64,000 bases of DNA from Mycobacterium sp. MS1601 (GCF_001984215.1 NZ_CP019420.1:2170001-2234000); one strand, 5' to 3'; positions 8,018 to 16,988 are shown, numbered from the stretch's first letter. The notes: generated by a model not told the origin, from the sequence alone. Translations and numbers: made by a program.

Positions 8018-9769
8018 ATGCAGATCTCAGCCCGTTCGTATCTCACCGCAGGCGTCTCGCTGACCACGGCGGCCGCCTTGGCGCTGACGCCCGTGGCGGT
8101 TCCCACCGCCGACCGCGCCCTGCCCATCCCGAAGGTCACCGTTTCCGACGTCAACCTGACCGTCACCCCCGGCGAGATCGTCGAGTTCTTCGACACCCTC
8201 AGAACCCGGATCGACGAGTTCAATGCGTCGGTCGCCGACGTGGCGGCCATTCCCGGCCAGACGGTGGTCGACGGGATCGTGGCCGCGATGGGACTCAACG
8301 ACTCGTTTTTCGAGTCCCTGGTCAGTGCCGTCGACAACCCGACGTTGATCGCTCTCCTGCAGACCATGGAGATCATCAATGAACGCGCGCTGCGTGAGCT
8401 TGCGTTCTACGTGGATCACAGCAACCAGACGATTGTGCTGGCGGGCCAGGACATCGCTGATCTGCTCGCCGGGATCATGACCGTCTCGCTGTCGAACATC
8501 CTGTCTGCTGCCGTCGACGCCCTGAACAATCCGTTGTCGTTCGAGAAGTACGCCCACGTCTTGGCGGCAGCCGTCGGAAACGGCTTCCTGGCCGTCAACG
8601 GCAGCAGCCTGATTGCGCAGAAGGCCGGCAACGCCGGATTCGACCTGACCTTCGGCACAATCGAATTCGTTCGCGCCGAGGTCACCACGGCACTCGATGC
8701 CGTGCGCCGGCTCTCCTACTTCGCTTCCGGTGCCACCGGAAGCCAGCTGGTGCAGGCCGTCGTCGCGGCCGTGGGCACCATCGGCCTCGCTCCCGCGTAC
8801 CTGGGGCTGCGTCTGCCTGCCAGCCTGGCCGAGGAGACGGTGCTGTCGGCACAGTCGGCGTTCAACACCGTGTTCAACAGCATCGCCGGCTACCGAGATG
8901 TCGAAGGCCAGTACGTCCCCGGTGTCGTCACCGCGCTCGGCGAGGCGGTGCGGGGAGCCATCGACGAGATCGGTCACGGACCGCTGAACCCACAGCGCTA
9001 CCTCACGGCCACGGCCCTGATGATCGCCGGCAGCTTCGACGCCGCGAACATCTCCATCAACGCCGCCGGAGCGCTGGCCCAGGTGCCGTTCACCTACGGG
9101 ATCAACCTCATCGCTCCCGACGCCCTGCGCCCCAACCTGACCTCGACTGTGGTGGCGCAGAACATCCAGATCGCGAACGCACTGTCGAACCTGTTGCGCA
9201 CGGCGGGACTTCCCGACGACATCGCCGACCTCCCCTTCAACGTCGCACAGCAGGTCAACGACGCGATCATCGGCACGGCCTACACCGTCGCCGATGGGCT
9301 GGCCAACGTCAACGCCGCCATCACCAACGGCACCGACCTGGCCATCACCGTGTCCAACGACATCGAGAACGCGATCCTGGGGGCACTGTCTGCAGAGGAG
9401 CCCGACCCGCCCGCCTCGGGTGGCGACGACGAGCCCGCCGACAACGAGCCCATCATCATCGTGCCGCCAGTCGACGACAACACCGACGACGAGGACAACA
9501 CCGACGACGGGTCCACCGATCCTGACGATTACATCGTCGACGACGGGGATGACACTGACTGGGACGACGACATGTTCGGCGCTGCCGACGAGTCCGATGC
9601 TGACGACGAGGAGCTCGCTGACGAGATTCCTGCCGAGGACGAAGCTCCCGCCGCGCAGGACGCCACCGACAGTGACGCATCCACCTCGGACAGCGACGAC
9701 ACCACATCCGAGAAGTCCGAGAAACCCGACAACGATGGCGATTCCGCTGCCGGCGACGCCGCCGCCTGA
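8018..9769 (+). CDS. exported mycobacterial protein with acidic C-terminal tail, paralogue 3 (GjpA-like porin candidate)
   Basis: A 583-residue third paralogue: N-terminus MQISARSYLTAGVSLTTAAA, then shared blocks SLSNILSA, LNNPLSF, PLNPQRYL, MIAGSFD and VSNDIENAILG. The acidic tail (from about residue 455) is richer in Asp (DDNTDDEDNTDDGS) and ends in Ala rather than the SDSE of copies 1 and 2, so this is the most diverged copy. A weak AGGAA lies before the ATG. Unlike copies 1 and 2 it has no promoter islands upstream: only about 40 bp separate it from the previous terminator. Expression probably depends on read-through of that terminator. Confidence 0.85.
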   Translation: MQISARSYLTAGVSLTTAAALALTPVAVPTADRALPIPKVTVSDVNLTVTPGEIVEFFDTLRTRIDEFNASVADVAAIPGQTVVDGIVAAMGLNDSFFESLVSAVDNPTLIALLQTMEIINERALRELAFYVDHSNQTIVLAGQDIADLLAGIMTVSLSNILSAAVDALNNPLSFEKYAHVLAAAVGNGFLAVNGSSLIAQKAGNAGFDLTFGTIEFVRAEVTTALDAVRRLSYFASGATGSQLVQAVVAAVGTIGLAPAYLGLRLPASLAEETVLSAQSAFNTVFNSIAGYRDVEGQYVPGVVTALGEAVRGAIDEIGHGPLNPQRYLTATALMIAGSFDAANISINAAGALAQVPFTYGINLIAPDALRPNLTSTVVAQNIQIANALSNLLRTAGLPDDIADLPFNVAQQVNDAIIGTAYTVADGLANVNAAITNGTDLAITVSNDIENAILGALSAEEPDPPASGGDDEPADNEPIIIVPPVDDNTDDEDNTDDGSTDPDDYIVDDGDDTDWDDDMFGAADESDADDEELADEIPAEDEAPAAQDATDSDASTSDSDDTTSEKSEKPDNDGDSAAGDAAA

Positions 9770-9783
9770 CCCCTGATCGAGAT

Positions 9784-9813
9784 AATGGGCCCGCTCGCAA
9801 GAGTGGGCCCATT
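9784..9813 (+). terminator. intrinsic terminator after paralogue 3
   Basis: AATGGGCCC (9784-9792) pairs with GGGCCCATT (9805-9813); inside, CTC and GAG can pair around a GCAA loop. It shares the TGGGCCC/GGGCCCA core with the two preceding terminators and is followed by TTGTCT. Confidence 0.8.
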
Positions 9814-9828
9814 TGTCTCGGTGGCACA

Positions 9829-10791
9829 GTGGTGGTCGTGACCTACGTCGAGTCCAGTGACCACCCCGAGCTTTTCGTCGAACACGCCTTCCCCGAACAA
9901 CTGGTGGATCTCGGTGAGATCCGGATGAACTACGCCGTCGCCGGTGACGCCGCCAATCCGGCGCTCCTGCTGATCCCCGGGCAGAGCGAATCCTGGTGGG
10001 GCTACGAGGAAGCGATGGGCCTGCTGGCCGACCGCTTCCAGGTGTTCGCCGTGGATCTGCGCGGACAGGGCCGTTCCACGTGGACGCCGGGGCGCTACAG
10101 CCTGGACCTGTTCGGCGGCGACCTGGTGCGGTTCATCGACCGGGTGATCGGCCGTCCCACAGTGGTGTGCGGCTTGTCCTCAGGCGGGGTGATTGCCGCC
10201 TGGCTGTCGGCTTTCGCCGCTCCGGGGCAGGTCCGCGCTGCCCTCTACGAAGACCCTCCACTGTTCTCGTCACAGACCACTCCCGCTGTGGGGCAATCGA
10301 TTCGACAGGGCGTGGGGGCCGTCTTCCGGATCTGGCACAAATGGCTGGGCCCGCAGTGGAGCATCGGCGACTACGCCGGCATGCAGGCCGCGATGGGCCG
10401 CGAACTACCCGAGTGGATGCTCCGGATGCAATTGGCCGCAGGGGCCTCCAACAATGCCGGCGAACCCCCGCAGAACCTACTCGAATACGACCCTGAATGG
10501 GGCGACGCCTTCGTCTCCGGCCGGGTGGCGCTGAACTGTGATCACGAGGCGATGCTGCAGCAGGTCAAGGTGCCGGTGCTGTTCACCCACCACTTCCACT
10601 ACGTCGACCCGGACACCGGCAATCTGCTGGGCGCCATCAGCGAGCAGCAGGTGAACCACGTCCGGAAACTGGTCGAGGGCACCGGCAACTCGTTCACGCT
10701 GCGGGAGTTTCCGGAGATGCCGCACTCGATGCACGGCACCGCGCCGGCGACCTATGTCGCGACGCTGACGGAGTGGCTGGCCGGGCTCTAG
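9829..10791 (+). CDS. alpha/beta hydrolase
   Basis: A 320-residue alpha/beta-hydrolase fold protein of the esterase/lipase type, probably cytosolic. LLIPGQSESWWGY holds the oxyanion region, DLRGQGRS is the usual strand-5 preamble, and CGLSSGGV contains the nucleophile serine elbow (G-x-S-x-G). A late EMPHSMHG supplies the likely catalytic histidine. The start is uncertain: GTG at 9829 and GTG at 9838 are both in frame and neither has a good ribosome binding site, since the gene begins directly behind the terminator of the upstream gene. Substrate unknown. Confidence 0.8.
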   Translation: MVVVTYVESSDHPELFVEHAFPEQLVDLGEIRMNYAVAGDAANPALLLIPGQSESWWGYEEAMGLLADRFQVFAVDLRGQGRSTWTPGRYSLDLFGGDLVRFIDRVIGRPTVVCGLSSGGVIAAWLSAFAAPGQVRAALYEDPPLFSSQTTPAVGQSIRQGVGAVFRIWHKWLGPQWSIGDYAGMQAAMGRELPEWMLRMQLAAGASNNAGEPPQNLLEYDPEWGDAFVSGRVALNCDHEAMLQQVKVPVLFTHHFHYVDPDTGNLLGAISEQQVNHVRKLVEGTGNSFTLREFPEMPHSMHGTAPATYVATLTEWLAGL

Positions 10792-10801
10792 GTGAAGATG
10801 G

Positions 10802-10889
10802 CGGTGGCGGAGGGATTTGAACCCTCGGACGGGGGTTACCCGTCACACGCTTTCGAGGCGTGCTCCTTAGGCCGCTCGGACACGCCACC
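10802..10889 (-). tRNA. tRNA-Ser (anticodon CGA)
   Basis: On the minus strand a full class II cloverleaf can be drawn: acceptor GGTGGCG/CGCCACC, anticodon stem CACGC/GCGTG around loop CTCGAAA (anticodon CGA, reads UCG), long variable arm, GGTTCAAATCC T-arm, discriminator G. CCA is not encoded. It lies just downstream of tadA on the same strand. Confidence 0.95.
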
Positions 10890-10946
10890 GTGTGGCAGCT
10901 TACCGGTCACCTGCTCCCCGCCCTAATCGCCTGCTGACCAGTGATC

Positions 10947-11399
10947 TCACCGCTGCCGCGCGAAGAACTCCTCCATCAGCGCGGCGCACTCGTCGGCCAA
11001 CACTCCCCCGCGCACCAGCGGCCGGTGGGTCAGCCGACGGTCGCGCACCACGTCCCACAACGACCCCACGGCGCCGGTCTTCGGCTCCCACGCGCCGAAC
11101 ACCACCCGTGCCACCCGCGCCATCACCAGCGCGCCGGCGCACATGGTGCAGGGCTCGATGGTCACCGCCAGCGTCGTACCCTCCAGCCGCCACCCGTCAC
11201 CATGAGCAGTGGCCGCTGCCCGCAACGCCAGGATCTCCGCGTGCGCGGTCGGATCGCCGAGCACCTCGCGGGCATTGGCGGCGCGAGCCAGTTCGATACC
11301 GGCGGCGTCGAAGACCACCGCGCCGATCGGCACATCCAGCGGACCCACCTCTGCGGCAGCGTCCAGTGCCGCCCGGATGGCGTCGTCGTCAGAGATCAC
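10947..11399 (-). CDS. tadA: tRNA-specific adenosine deaminase
   Basis: A 150-residue cytidine/deoxycytidylate deaminase-fold enzyme. TadA converts A34 of tRNA-Arg(ACG) to inosine so it can read CGU/CGC/CGA. Zinc and catalytic motifs are complete: HAE with His53 and Glu55, and PCTMC with Cys84 and Cys87. Length matches bacterial TadA. Its ATG overlaps the stop of the upstream gene by 4 bp (ATGA), so the two are translationally coupled. The window also carries the substrate tRNA-Arg(ACG) at 48.7 kb. Confidence 0.93.
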   Translation of the reverse strand: MISDDDAIRAALDAAAEVGPLDVPIGAVVFDAAGIELARAANAREVLGDPTAHAEILALRAAATAHGDGWRLEGTTLAVTIEPCTMCAGALVMARVARVVFGAWEPKTGAVGSLWDVVRDRRLTHRPLVRGGVLADECAALMEEFFARQR

Positions 11400-11923
11400 C
11401 GATCGAGTTTGTCCAGCACCGCCGACAGCTCATCGGCGAAGCCCATCTCCCGCGCGATGCGCACCAACTGTTCGTCGGCGTACAACTCGGTGTCGGCGAG
11501 GATCACACCGAGCACCCCTTCGGTCAGCCCCAGATCGGCGAGCACGCCGAGGTCACCCTCTTCGAACGGGTCGGAATCCTCGAGTTCCTCCTCGTCGACC
11601 TCGATGTCCAGCCTCTCCAGGACTTCGTAGGCGAGGTCGTAGTCCAGCGCGGCGGTGGCATCGGAGAGCAGTAACCGGATCGCGCCGGGCGCCGGGCGCA
11701 GGATGACGAAGAACTCATCATCGATATCGAGGAGACCGAATACCGCTCCGCTGCTGCGCATTTCACGCAGTTCGGTCTCCGCCGCCTTTACGCTGCCCAG
11801 TGCCGCCGATGTCAACGCCGTACAGCGCCATTTGCCGTCCTCCCGCACGACGGCCACTCCGAAACCGTCCGAGCCGTCGAGCGCTTCCGGTACATCCTGC
11901 TTCGAAGCGCGCTGCGGTCCCAT
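11396..11923 (-). CDS. tRNA adenosine deaminase-associated protein
   Basis: A protein of about 175 residues found next to tadA throughout actinobacteria; function not established. It is acidic in its C-terminal half (IEVDEEELEDSDPFEEGD). Readable features are FGVAVVREDGKWRC and the LLLSDATAALDYDLA region. The frame is open for 20 codons further upstream, but ATG at 11921-11923 gives a normal N-terminus (MGPQRASKQDVPE), and TAGCGT lies 8 nt before it, which fits a leaderless start. It is the first gene of the two-gene tadA operon and diverges from tyrA across about 80 bp. Confidence 0.82.
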   Translation of the reverse strand: MGPQRASKQDVPEALDGSDGFGVAVVREDGKWRCTALTSAALGSVKAAETELREMRSSGAVFGLLDIDDEFFVILRPAPGAIRLLLSDATAALDYDLAYEVLERLDIEVDEEELEDSDPFEEGDLGVLADLGLTEGVLGVILADTELYADEQLVRIAREMGFADELSAVLDKLDR

Positions 11924-12003
11924 GCTTGGTAACGCTACTGCGCACACACCACAGTTGACCAGGGCATCACCACCTGACCCCATCGGTGTGCAACGCTGAC
12001 AGC

Positions 12004-12963
12004 GTGAGCGGTCCAGCGGTGTGTGTCCTCGGCCTGGGATTGATCGGCGGTTCGCTGATGCGGGCGGCGGCAGCCGCGGGCCGGACGGTGTTCGGCTACA
12101 ACCGCTCCGTCGAAGGCGCCGATGCCGCCACCTCCGACGGATTCGACGCCTCGATCGACCTCCAGGCGACGCTGGAACGCGCTGAGGCGGTCCGGGCGCT
12201 GGTGGTGATCGCCGTCCCGATGCCCGCCGTACCGGACATCCTCCGGGCCATCGCCGCGATTGCCCCGCACTGTCGGCTGACCGACGTCATCAGCGTCAAG
12301 GGGGCGGTGCTGGAGGCGGTGCGCCAGGCCGGTCTGCTGGACAACTACGTCGGCGGCCACCCCATGACAGGCACGGCGTTCTCCGGTTGGGACGCCGGAG
12401 ACGCCGGATTGTTCGCCGGAACTCCGTGGGTGGTGTCGGTCGACGACCACGTGGACGCCGGAGTGTGGACCGACGTGACCCAGCTGGCGTTGGACTGCGG
12501 CGCATTCGTGGTGCCGGCCCGCGCCGACGAACACGACACCGCCGCTGCCGCGATCTCACATCTGCCGCATCTGGTCGCCGAGGCGGTCGCCGCCACGGCC
12601 GCTGATATCCCCCTGGCGTTCGCCTTGGCCGCGGGGTCCTTCCGCGACGGCACCCGGGTGGCGGCAACCGCTCCGGGTCTGGTGCGGGCGATGTGTGAGG
12701 CCAATGCCGAGGACCTGCTCACGGTCCTGGATCGCACCCTCGACCTGCTGACCGCGGCGCGCAGCTCGCTGGCAGAGAACCGCTCAGTGCAGACACTGGT
12801 CGAAGCCGGATATGCCGGGCGTACCAGCTACGACGCGTTCACCAGGCCCGATATCACCTCGATCACCGTCGGTGCGCACGGATGGCGCGCCGACCTGGCC
12901 GCGGCGGGCCGGGCCGGCGGGGTGATCAGATCCGCTCTGCCAGCCCTGGGTAGTCGAGGATGA
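12004..12963 (+). CDS. tyrA: prephenate dehydrogenase
   Basis: A 319-residue enzyme that oxidatively decarboxylates prephenate to 4-hydroxyphenylpyruvate with NAD in tyrosine synthesis. The N-terminal Rossmann motif GLGLIGGSL is clear, followed by GGHPMTGT, the prephenate-binding region typical of TyrA, and [11 protein letters not shown] in the helical dimerisation domain. There is no chorismate mutase or ACT domain. I chose GTG 12004 ([12 protein letters not shown]) over the open GTG at 11986, because the Rossmann strand should begin within a few residues of the start. Its 3' end overlaps the convergent gene by 38 bp. Confidence 0.9.
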   Translation: MSGPAVCVLGLGLIGGSLMRAAAAAGRTVFGYNRSVEGADAATSDGFDASIDLQATLERAEAVRALVVIAVPMPAVPDILRAIAAIAPHCRLTDVISVKGAVLEAVRQAGLLDNYVGGHPMTGTAFSGWDAGDAGLFAGTPWVVSVDDHVDAGVWTDVTQLALDCGAFVVPARADEHDTAAAAISHLPHLVAEAVAATAADIPLAFALAAGSFRDGTRVAATAPGLVRAMCEANAEDLLTVLDRTLDLLTAARSSLAENRSVQTLVEAGYAGRTSYDAFTRPDITSITVGAHGWRADLAAAGRAGGVIRSALPALGSRG

Positions 12964-13519
12964 ACCCGTCGGAGTCCACCGTCACGGTGGTCTCGGCGAC
13001 CGGTGAGTGCAGCTTGATTCCGTCGGGGCCGCTGGCATAGCTGATGGTGGCCGGGGCCACCTCCAGTTCGGGGATGCGCACGTAGACCACCTGCAGGTTC
13101 ACCGACTCCGAGTGCTCGTAGAGCCCGGTGCGCCGGATCGGCAGCGCATTGAAGAACGGGCTGAACACCACGTCGACGTCGAGCGCACCGTCGAACTCCG
13201 AGCGCGACGTCTGCCCGGAGTGGTGCTGGATCACCCACATGTTCTCTTCGTCGCGGGCGATCGACAGCTGGCGCTCGCGCTCGGCTGACGTGACGGTCAA
13301 CGACAGCCGGTTGGTGGCGCCCTTTTCGTCGGTCACCAGGTCATAGGACGCGCTGAACGCCGGCGTGGTGTCGTCGGCGGCCGAGACGATGCGTCCGTAG
13401 GCCTTGATGCGCTTGCCGGCCAACTGCACCCGCACCGATTCCATGCGCGCCGCAGTGTGGGCACGCCACGTCAGGATCCTCGGCCAGGCGCTGTCGCCTT
13501 GAGCGGTGGCTGCACTCAT
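12926..13519 (-). CDS. conserved hypothetical protein, putative glycolipid-binding family
   Basis: A 197-residue cytosolic protein ([20 protein letters not shown]). It resembles the putative glycolipid-binding family (PF06475-like) and sits where M. tuberculosis has Rv3755c; both statements are from memory. Recognisable parts are [23 protein letters not shown] and [17 protein letters not shown]. No catalytic motif or membrane segment is seen. The ATG at 13517-13519 overlaps the proZ stop by 4 bp, so it is the last gene of the pro operon by coupling. The open frame continues upstream, but only antisense inside proZ. The 3' end overlaps tyrA by 38 bp. Confidence 0.72.
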   Translation of the reverse strand: MSAATAQGDSAWPRILTWRAHTAARMESVRVQLAGKRIKAYGRIVSAADDTTPAFSASYDLVTDEKGATNRLSLTVTSAERERQLSIARDEENMWVIQHHSGQTSRSEFDGALDVDVVFSPFFNALPIRRTGLYEHSESVNLQVVYVRIPELEVAPATISYASGPDGIKLHSPVAETTVTVDSDGFILDYPGLAERI

Positions 13520-14292
13520 TCTTCTACCGTAGGCGACGGGCCGCCGCGTTCGTAGCCCGGTTGCCCACTTGAATGCGATTCCAGCGCCACCTCGTCGTCC
13601 AGCAGAGGTTGGGGAACCCGCCGGAACCGGCCTGTCCCAGGTACCGATGCCCACACCGCCAGCGCCAGCAACCCGTCGAGGATCAGCGCCAGCAACGTCA
13701 CCAACAACGCCCCCACCAGGGCCAGGTAGAACTCACGGACCTTGATGCCGTCGATCAGGTAGCGGCCCAGCCCGCCCAGGCTGGCGTACGCGGCCACGGT
13801 GGCCGTCGCGACGATCTGCAGGGTGGCCGTCCGCAGGCCGCCCAGGATCAACGGCAGGGCGTTCGGCGTTTCGACCCGCAGCAGGATCCGCGATTCGGTC
13901 ATTCCCATGGACCGGGCGGCGTCGACGACGTCGCGGTCGACGTTGGCGATGCCCGAGTACGTGCCGGCCAGCAGAGGCGGGATGCCGAGCAGCATCAGCG
14001 CGACCGTCGGCGGCACCAGACCCAGACCCCAGAGCAGCACCCCGAGCAGCAGTACGCCCAGGGTGGGCAGCGCACGCAACGCGTTGACACCGGTGACCAC
14101 CAGGAAGGTGCCGCGGCCGGTGTGCCCGATCAGCATGCCCAGCGGGATCGCAACCAGCGCGGAGAAGAACACCGCGACCGCCGTGTACTGCAGGTGCTCG
14201 AGGATGCGGGCGCCCAGTCCGGCAGGGCCACCCCAGTTGGCGGCGGTGAAGATGAAACTCAGCGCGTCGGTGAGGAACGCCATGGGACCCAT
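13516..14292 (-). CDS. proZ: glycine betaine/choline ABC transporter permease ProZ
   Basis: A 258-residue integral membrane permease of the OpuC/ProU type with about six hydrophobic segments. It contains the EAA-like loop AARSMGMTESRILLRVETP, which contacts the ATPase. The C-terminal 40 residues are hydrophilic and cytosolic. It is the second of two permeases in the proX-proV-proW-proZ set, with its start overlapping the proW stop by one base. OpuC-type systems use two related permease subunits with one ATPase, as here. Confidence 0.88.
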   Translation of the reverse strand: MGPMAFLTDALSFIFTAANWGGPAGLGARILEHLQYTAVAVFFSALVAIPLGMLIGHTGRGTFLVVTGVNALRALPTLGVLLLGVLLWGLGLVPPTVALMLLGIPPLLAGTYSGIANVDRDVVDAARSMGMTESRILLRVETPNALPLILGGLRTATLQIVATATVAAYASLGGLGRYLIDGIKVREFYLALVGALLVTLLALILDGLLALAVWASVPGTGRFRRVPQPLLDDEVALESHSSGQPGYERGGPSPTVEE

Positions 14293-14936
14293 CAGGCACC
14301 TGCCTTCACACGGGCCCAGGGAGTGATGGCGCGGCCCGCCACCATGATCAGGGTGTCGATGATGATCGCCAGCACGAATATCGCGATGATGCCCGCGATG
14401 ATCTGGTCGCTCTTGTTGGACTGGTAGCCCTCGGTGAACCAGGTGCCCAGGCCGCCGATGCCGATCACCGAACCCACCGACACCATCGAGATGTTGGTGA
14501 CCGCCACCACGCGAACACTGGCCACCATCACCGGAATTGCCAGTGGCAGTTCAACTTTCAGCAGACGAGTGATGGGCTTGTAGCCTACGGCGGTAGCCGC
14601 GTCCAGCACCGCGGGCGACACCGCGTCCAGCGCCTCGGGCACCGCGCGCACCAGCAGCGCCACGGTGTAGAGCGTCAACGCCACGATCACGTTGGCCTCG
14701 TCGAGAATGCGGGTCGGGATGATCAACGGCAGCACCACGAACAGCGCCAGTGACGGGATGGTGAAGATGACGCTGGCCGTCACCGTCGTCAGTCGCCGCA
14801 GGAAGGTGGTACGCCGCACCAGCGCGCCCAGTGGCACGGCGATCAGCAACCCGATGACGATGGGCACCAACGACAGCCGCAGATGGATGACCGTCAGTGT
14901 CCACAGGTCGTCGAGGTGGGTGAACAGGTAGTTCAC
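14292..14936 (-). CDS. proW: glycine betaine/choline ABC transporter permease ProW
   Basis: A 214-residue permease with five or six membrane segments and the loop AATAVGYKPITRLLKVELPLA, the ATPase-contacting EAA region. It begins with GTG (14934-14936), 3 nt after the proV stop, and is a paralogue of proZ (shared GGLG motif near the C-terminus). It sits in the cytoplasmic membrane and forms the translocation pore with ProZ. Confidence 0.88.
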   Translation of the reverse strand: MNYLFTHLDDLWTLTVIHLRLSLVPIVIGLLIAVPLGALVRRTTFLRRLTTVTASVIFTIPSLALFVVLPLIIPTRILDEANVIVALTLYTVALLVRAVPEALDAVSPAVLDAATAVGYKPITRLLKVELPLAIPVMVASVRVVAVTNISMVSVGSVIGIGGLGTWFTEGYQSNKSDQIIAGIIAIFVLAIIIDTLIMVAGRAITPWARVKAGA

Positions 14937-14939
14937 GGC

Positions 14940-16043
14940 TCAGCCTCGACTCGACCGCTGTGATTCCAGGGCCATCAGCACGTCATCGGCTTTCACACCG
15001 CCGGCCACCTGCTCGGCGGCGTCGACGGCCACCCCGAGACCCGCCGGTGACGACAGTGCGGCGTCAAGCGCCTGGCGCAGGGTGCCGTCGGGGCGGAACA
15101 GGGATCCACCGGCAATGGTGCTGTCGTACAACGAGCTTCCGCTGCGGTGCAGCTTCACCCCTTCGGCGTCGATCCAGGCGTACGGCTTGCCGTCGTCTTT
15201 GGTGACCAGCATCCACTCCCCGTCGGAGAGGGTTAGCGCGTCGATGCCGGCTTCGGTGACGTGGTTCAGCGGGTGCAGGGGAACCCCGGTGGCACCGAAG
15301 AACTGCAACCCACGGTAGCCACGATCGGCGCCCACAAACGCGGCCACGGCGTCATTGGCGGGGTTGGACAGCAGTCGCGAGGGCTCGTCGTACTGCTGCA
15401 GCACTCCGCCGCGGCCGAACACCGCCACCTTGTCGCCGAGTTTGATGGCCTCGTCGACGTCGTGGGTGACGAACACGATGGTCTTGCGCAACTCGCTTTG
15501 CAGGCGCAGGATCTCGGCCTGCAGGTCCTCACGGACCACTGGGTCGACGGCCGAGAACGGTTCGTCCATCAGCAGGATGGGCGGGTCGGCGGCCAGGGCG
15601 CGTGCGACGCCGACGCGCTGTTGCTGCCCACCGGAGAGCTGCGACGGGTAGCGGTTGGCCAGCTTCGGGTCCAGCCCCACCCGTTCGAGCACCCCGTAGG
15701 CGGCTTTGCGTGCGTTCCTTCGAGATTCGCCGCGCAGCACCGGAACGGTGGCGACGTTGTCGATCACCCGCTGGTGTGGCATCAGGCCGGCACTCTGGAT
15801 CACGTAGCCGATCCCCAGCCGCAGCTTCACCGGGTCGACCTTGGTGACGTCCTTGCCGTCGACGGTGAGCGTCCCGGACGTCGGGTCGATCATGCGGTTG
15901 ATCATGCGCATCGAGGTGGTCTTGCCGCAGCCGGACGGGCCGACGAACACGGTCAGAGTGCCCTCGGGCACTTCGAGATTCAGCGTGTCGACGGCGACAG
16001 TGCCGTCCGGGTACTGCTTGGTCACCTGGTCGAAGGTGATCAT
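14940..16043 (-). CDS. proV: glycine betaine/choline ABC transporter ATP-binding protein ProV
   Basis: A 367-residue ABC ATPase. Walker A is GPSGCGKT (residues 35-42), the signature is LSGGQQQRV, Walker B is ILLMDEP, and the switch histidine is in VFVTHD. The C-terminal ~130 residues form an accessory domain in the place of the CBS tandem of OpuCA-type ATPases, which in relatives senses ionic strength; here it is shorter and less clearly CBS-like. The ATG directly follows the proX stop (TAGATG). It energises uptake of compatible solutes for osmoprotection. Confidence 0.9.
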   Translation of the reverse strand: MITFDQVTKQYPDGTVAVDTLNLEVPEGTLTVFVGPSGCGKTTSMRMINRMIDPTSGTLTVDGKDVTKVDPVKLRLGIGYVIQSAGLMPHQRVIDNVATVPVLRGESRRNARKAAYGVLERVGLDPKLANRYPSQLSGGQQQRVGVARALAADPPILLMDEPFSAVDPVVREDLQAEILRLQSELRKTIVFVTHDVDEAIKLGDKVAVFGRGGVLQQYDEPSRLLSNPANDAVAAFVGADRGYRGLQFFGATGVPLHPLNHVTEAGIDALTLSDGEWMLVTKDDGKPYAWIDAEGVKLHRSGSSLYDSTIAGGSLFRPDGTLRQALDAALSSPAGLGVAVDAAEQVAGGVKADDVLMALESQRSSRG

Positions 16044-16988
16044 CTAGCCTCCGAGAGGTTGGTCGAAGCCGTTGTCCTGCACCCACTTCTGCGCGGCCTC
16101 ATCCGGGTCGACGCCCTGATTGCCCTCCACCGCGGTGTTGAGATCGATCAACCCCTGGGTGGTCAGCTTGGCCGACACCGCATCCAGAATGGTCTTGAGC
16201 TCGTCGGACATCTTCTGCGAACTCACCACCGGCACCACGTTGGCGGCCGGGAAGTTGTTCTTGGGATCCTCGAGTACCACCAGGTTGTTCTGCGGGATCG
16301 CCGGTGACGTGCTGAAGATATCGGCCGTGGTGACGGTGCCGTCGACCAGTGCCCGCACGGTGGCCGGTCCTCCACCGTCGCTGATCGCGATGAAGTTGTT
16401 GGGTGCGATGTCCAGCCCGTACTTCTCCTTGAGCCCCGGCACGCCCTCGGCGCGGTTGAGGAACTCCGAGGGCGCCCCGAGTTTCACCTCGGGCGAGTAC
16501 CGGGCCAGATCCTCGATGGTCTTGAGGTTCCACCGTTGCGCGGTCTCGGCGGTGACGGCCAGTGTGTCGACATCCTCAGCCGGCGATGGCGTGAGCATCG
16601 ACAGGGCCCCCGGCAGCGCCCGGTGCAGGGCCAGCTCGACGGCCTCGGGTGTGGTGGCGGTGGTCTCCGGGTCGAAGTACTTCAGCAGGTTTCCGGTGTA
16701 TTCGGGCACCAGGTTGATCGAAAAATCCTGCAGCGCGGGAATGTAGGTCTCGCGGCTGCCGATCCCGAACTGGCGGGAGACGGTGAAGTCGTTGGCTTCC
16801 AACGCCTGGGCGTAGATCTCGGCGATGATCTTCGACTCCGGGAAGTCCGCAGAACCCACCGTCAGGGTTTTCAGATCACCGGATATCTCACCACCACCGA
16901 GTGGATTGGAGCTGCCACAGGCCACCAGCGCGAACGCCGTCCCCACCACCGTCACCAGGATCCGCATGCGCGCTCGCAGCGTGGTCAT
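16044..16988 (-). CDS. proX: glycine betaine/choline ABC transporter substrate-binding lipoprotein ProX
   Basis: A 314-residue OpuAC/ProX-type binding protein. A basic N-terminus, hydrophobic core and lipobox LVAC (Cys24) show an outer-leaflet lipoprotein. Family features include VGSADFPESKIIAEIYAQ and the substrate-cleft stretch VPEYTGNLLKY. It is the first gene of the operon. On the minus strand a TAGGGT hexamer (16996-17001) ends 7 nt before the ATG, with TGTCAC 17 nt further upstream, so transcription is probably leaderless from this promoter. Osmotic induction is expected for the family but not visible in sequence. Confidence 0.9.
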   Translation of the reverse strand: MTTLRARMRILVTVVGTAFALVACGSSNPLGGGEISGDLKTLTVGSADFPESKIIAEIYAQALEANDFTVSRQFGIGSRETYIPALQDFSINLVPEYTGNLLKYFDPETTATTPEAVELALHRALPGALSMLTPSPAEDVDTLAVTAETAQRWNLKTIEDLARYSPEVKLGAPSEFLNRAEGVPGLKEKYGLDIAPNNFIAISDGGGPATVRALVDGTVTTADIFSTSPAIPQNNLVVLEDPKNNFPAANVVPVVSSQKMSDELKTILDAVSAKLTTQGLIDLNTAVEGNQGVDPDEAAQKWVQDNGFDQPLGG

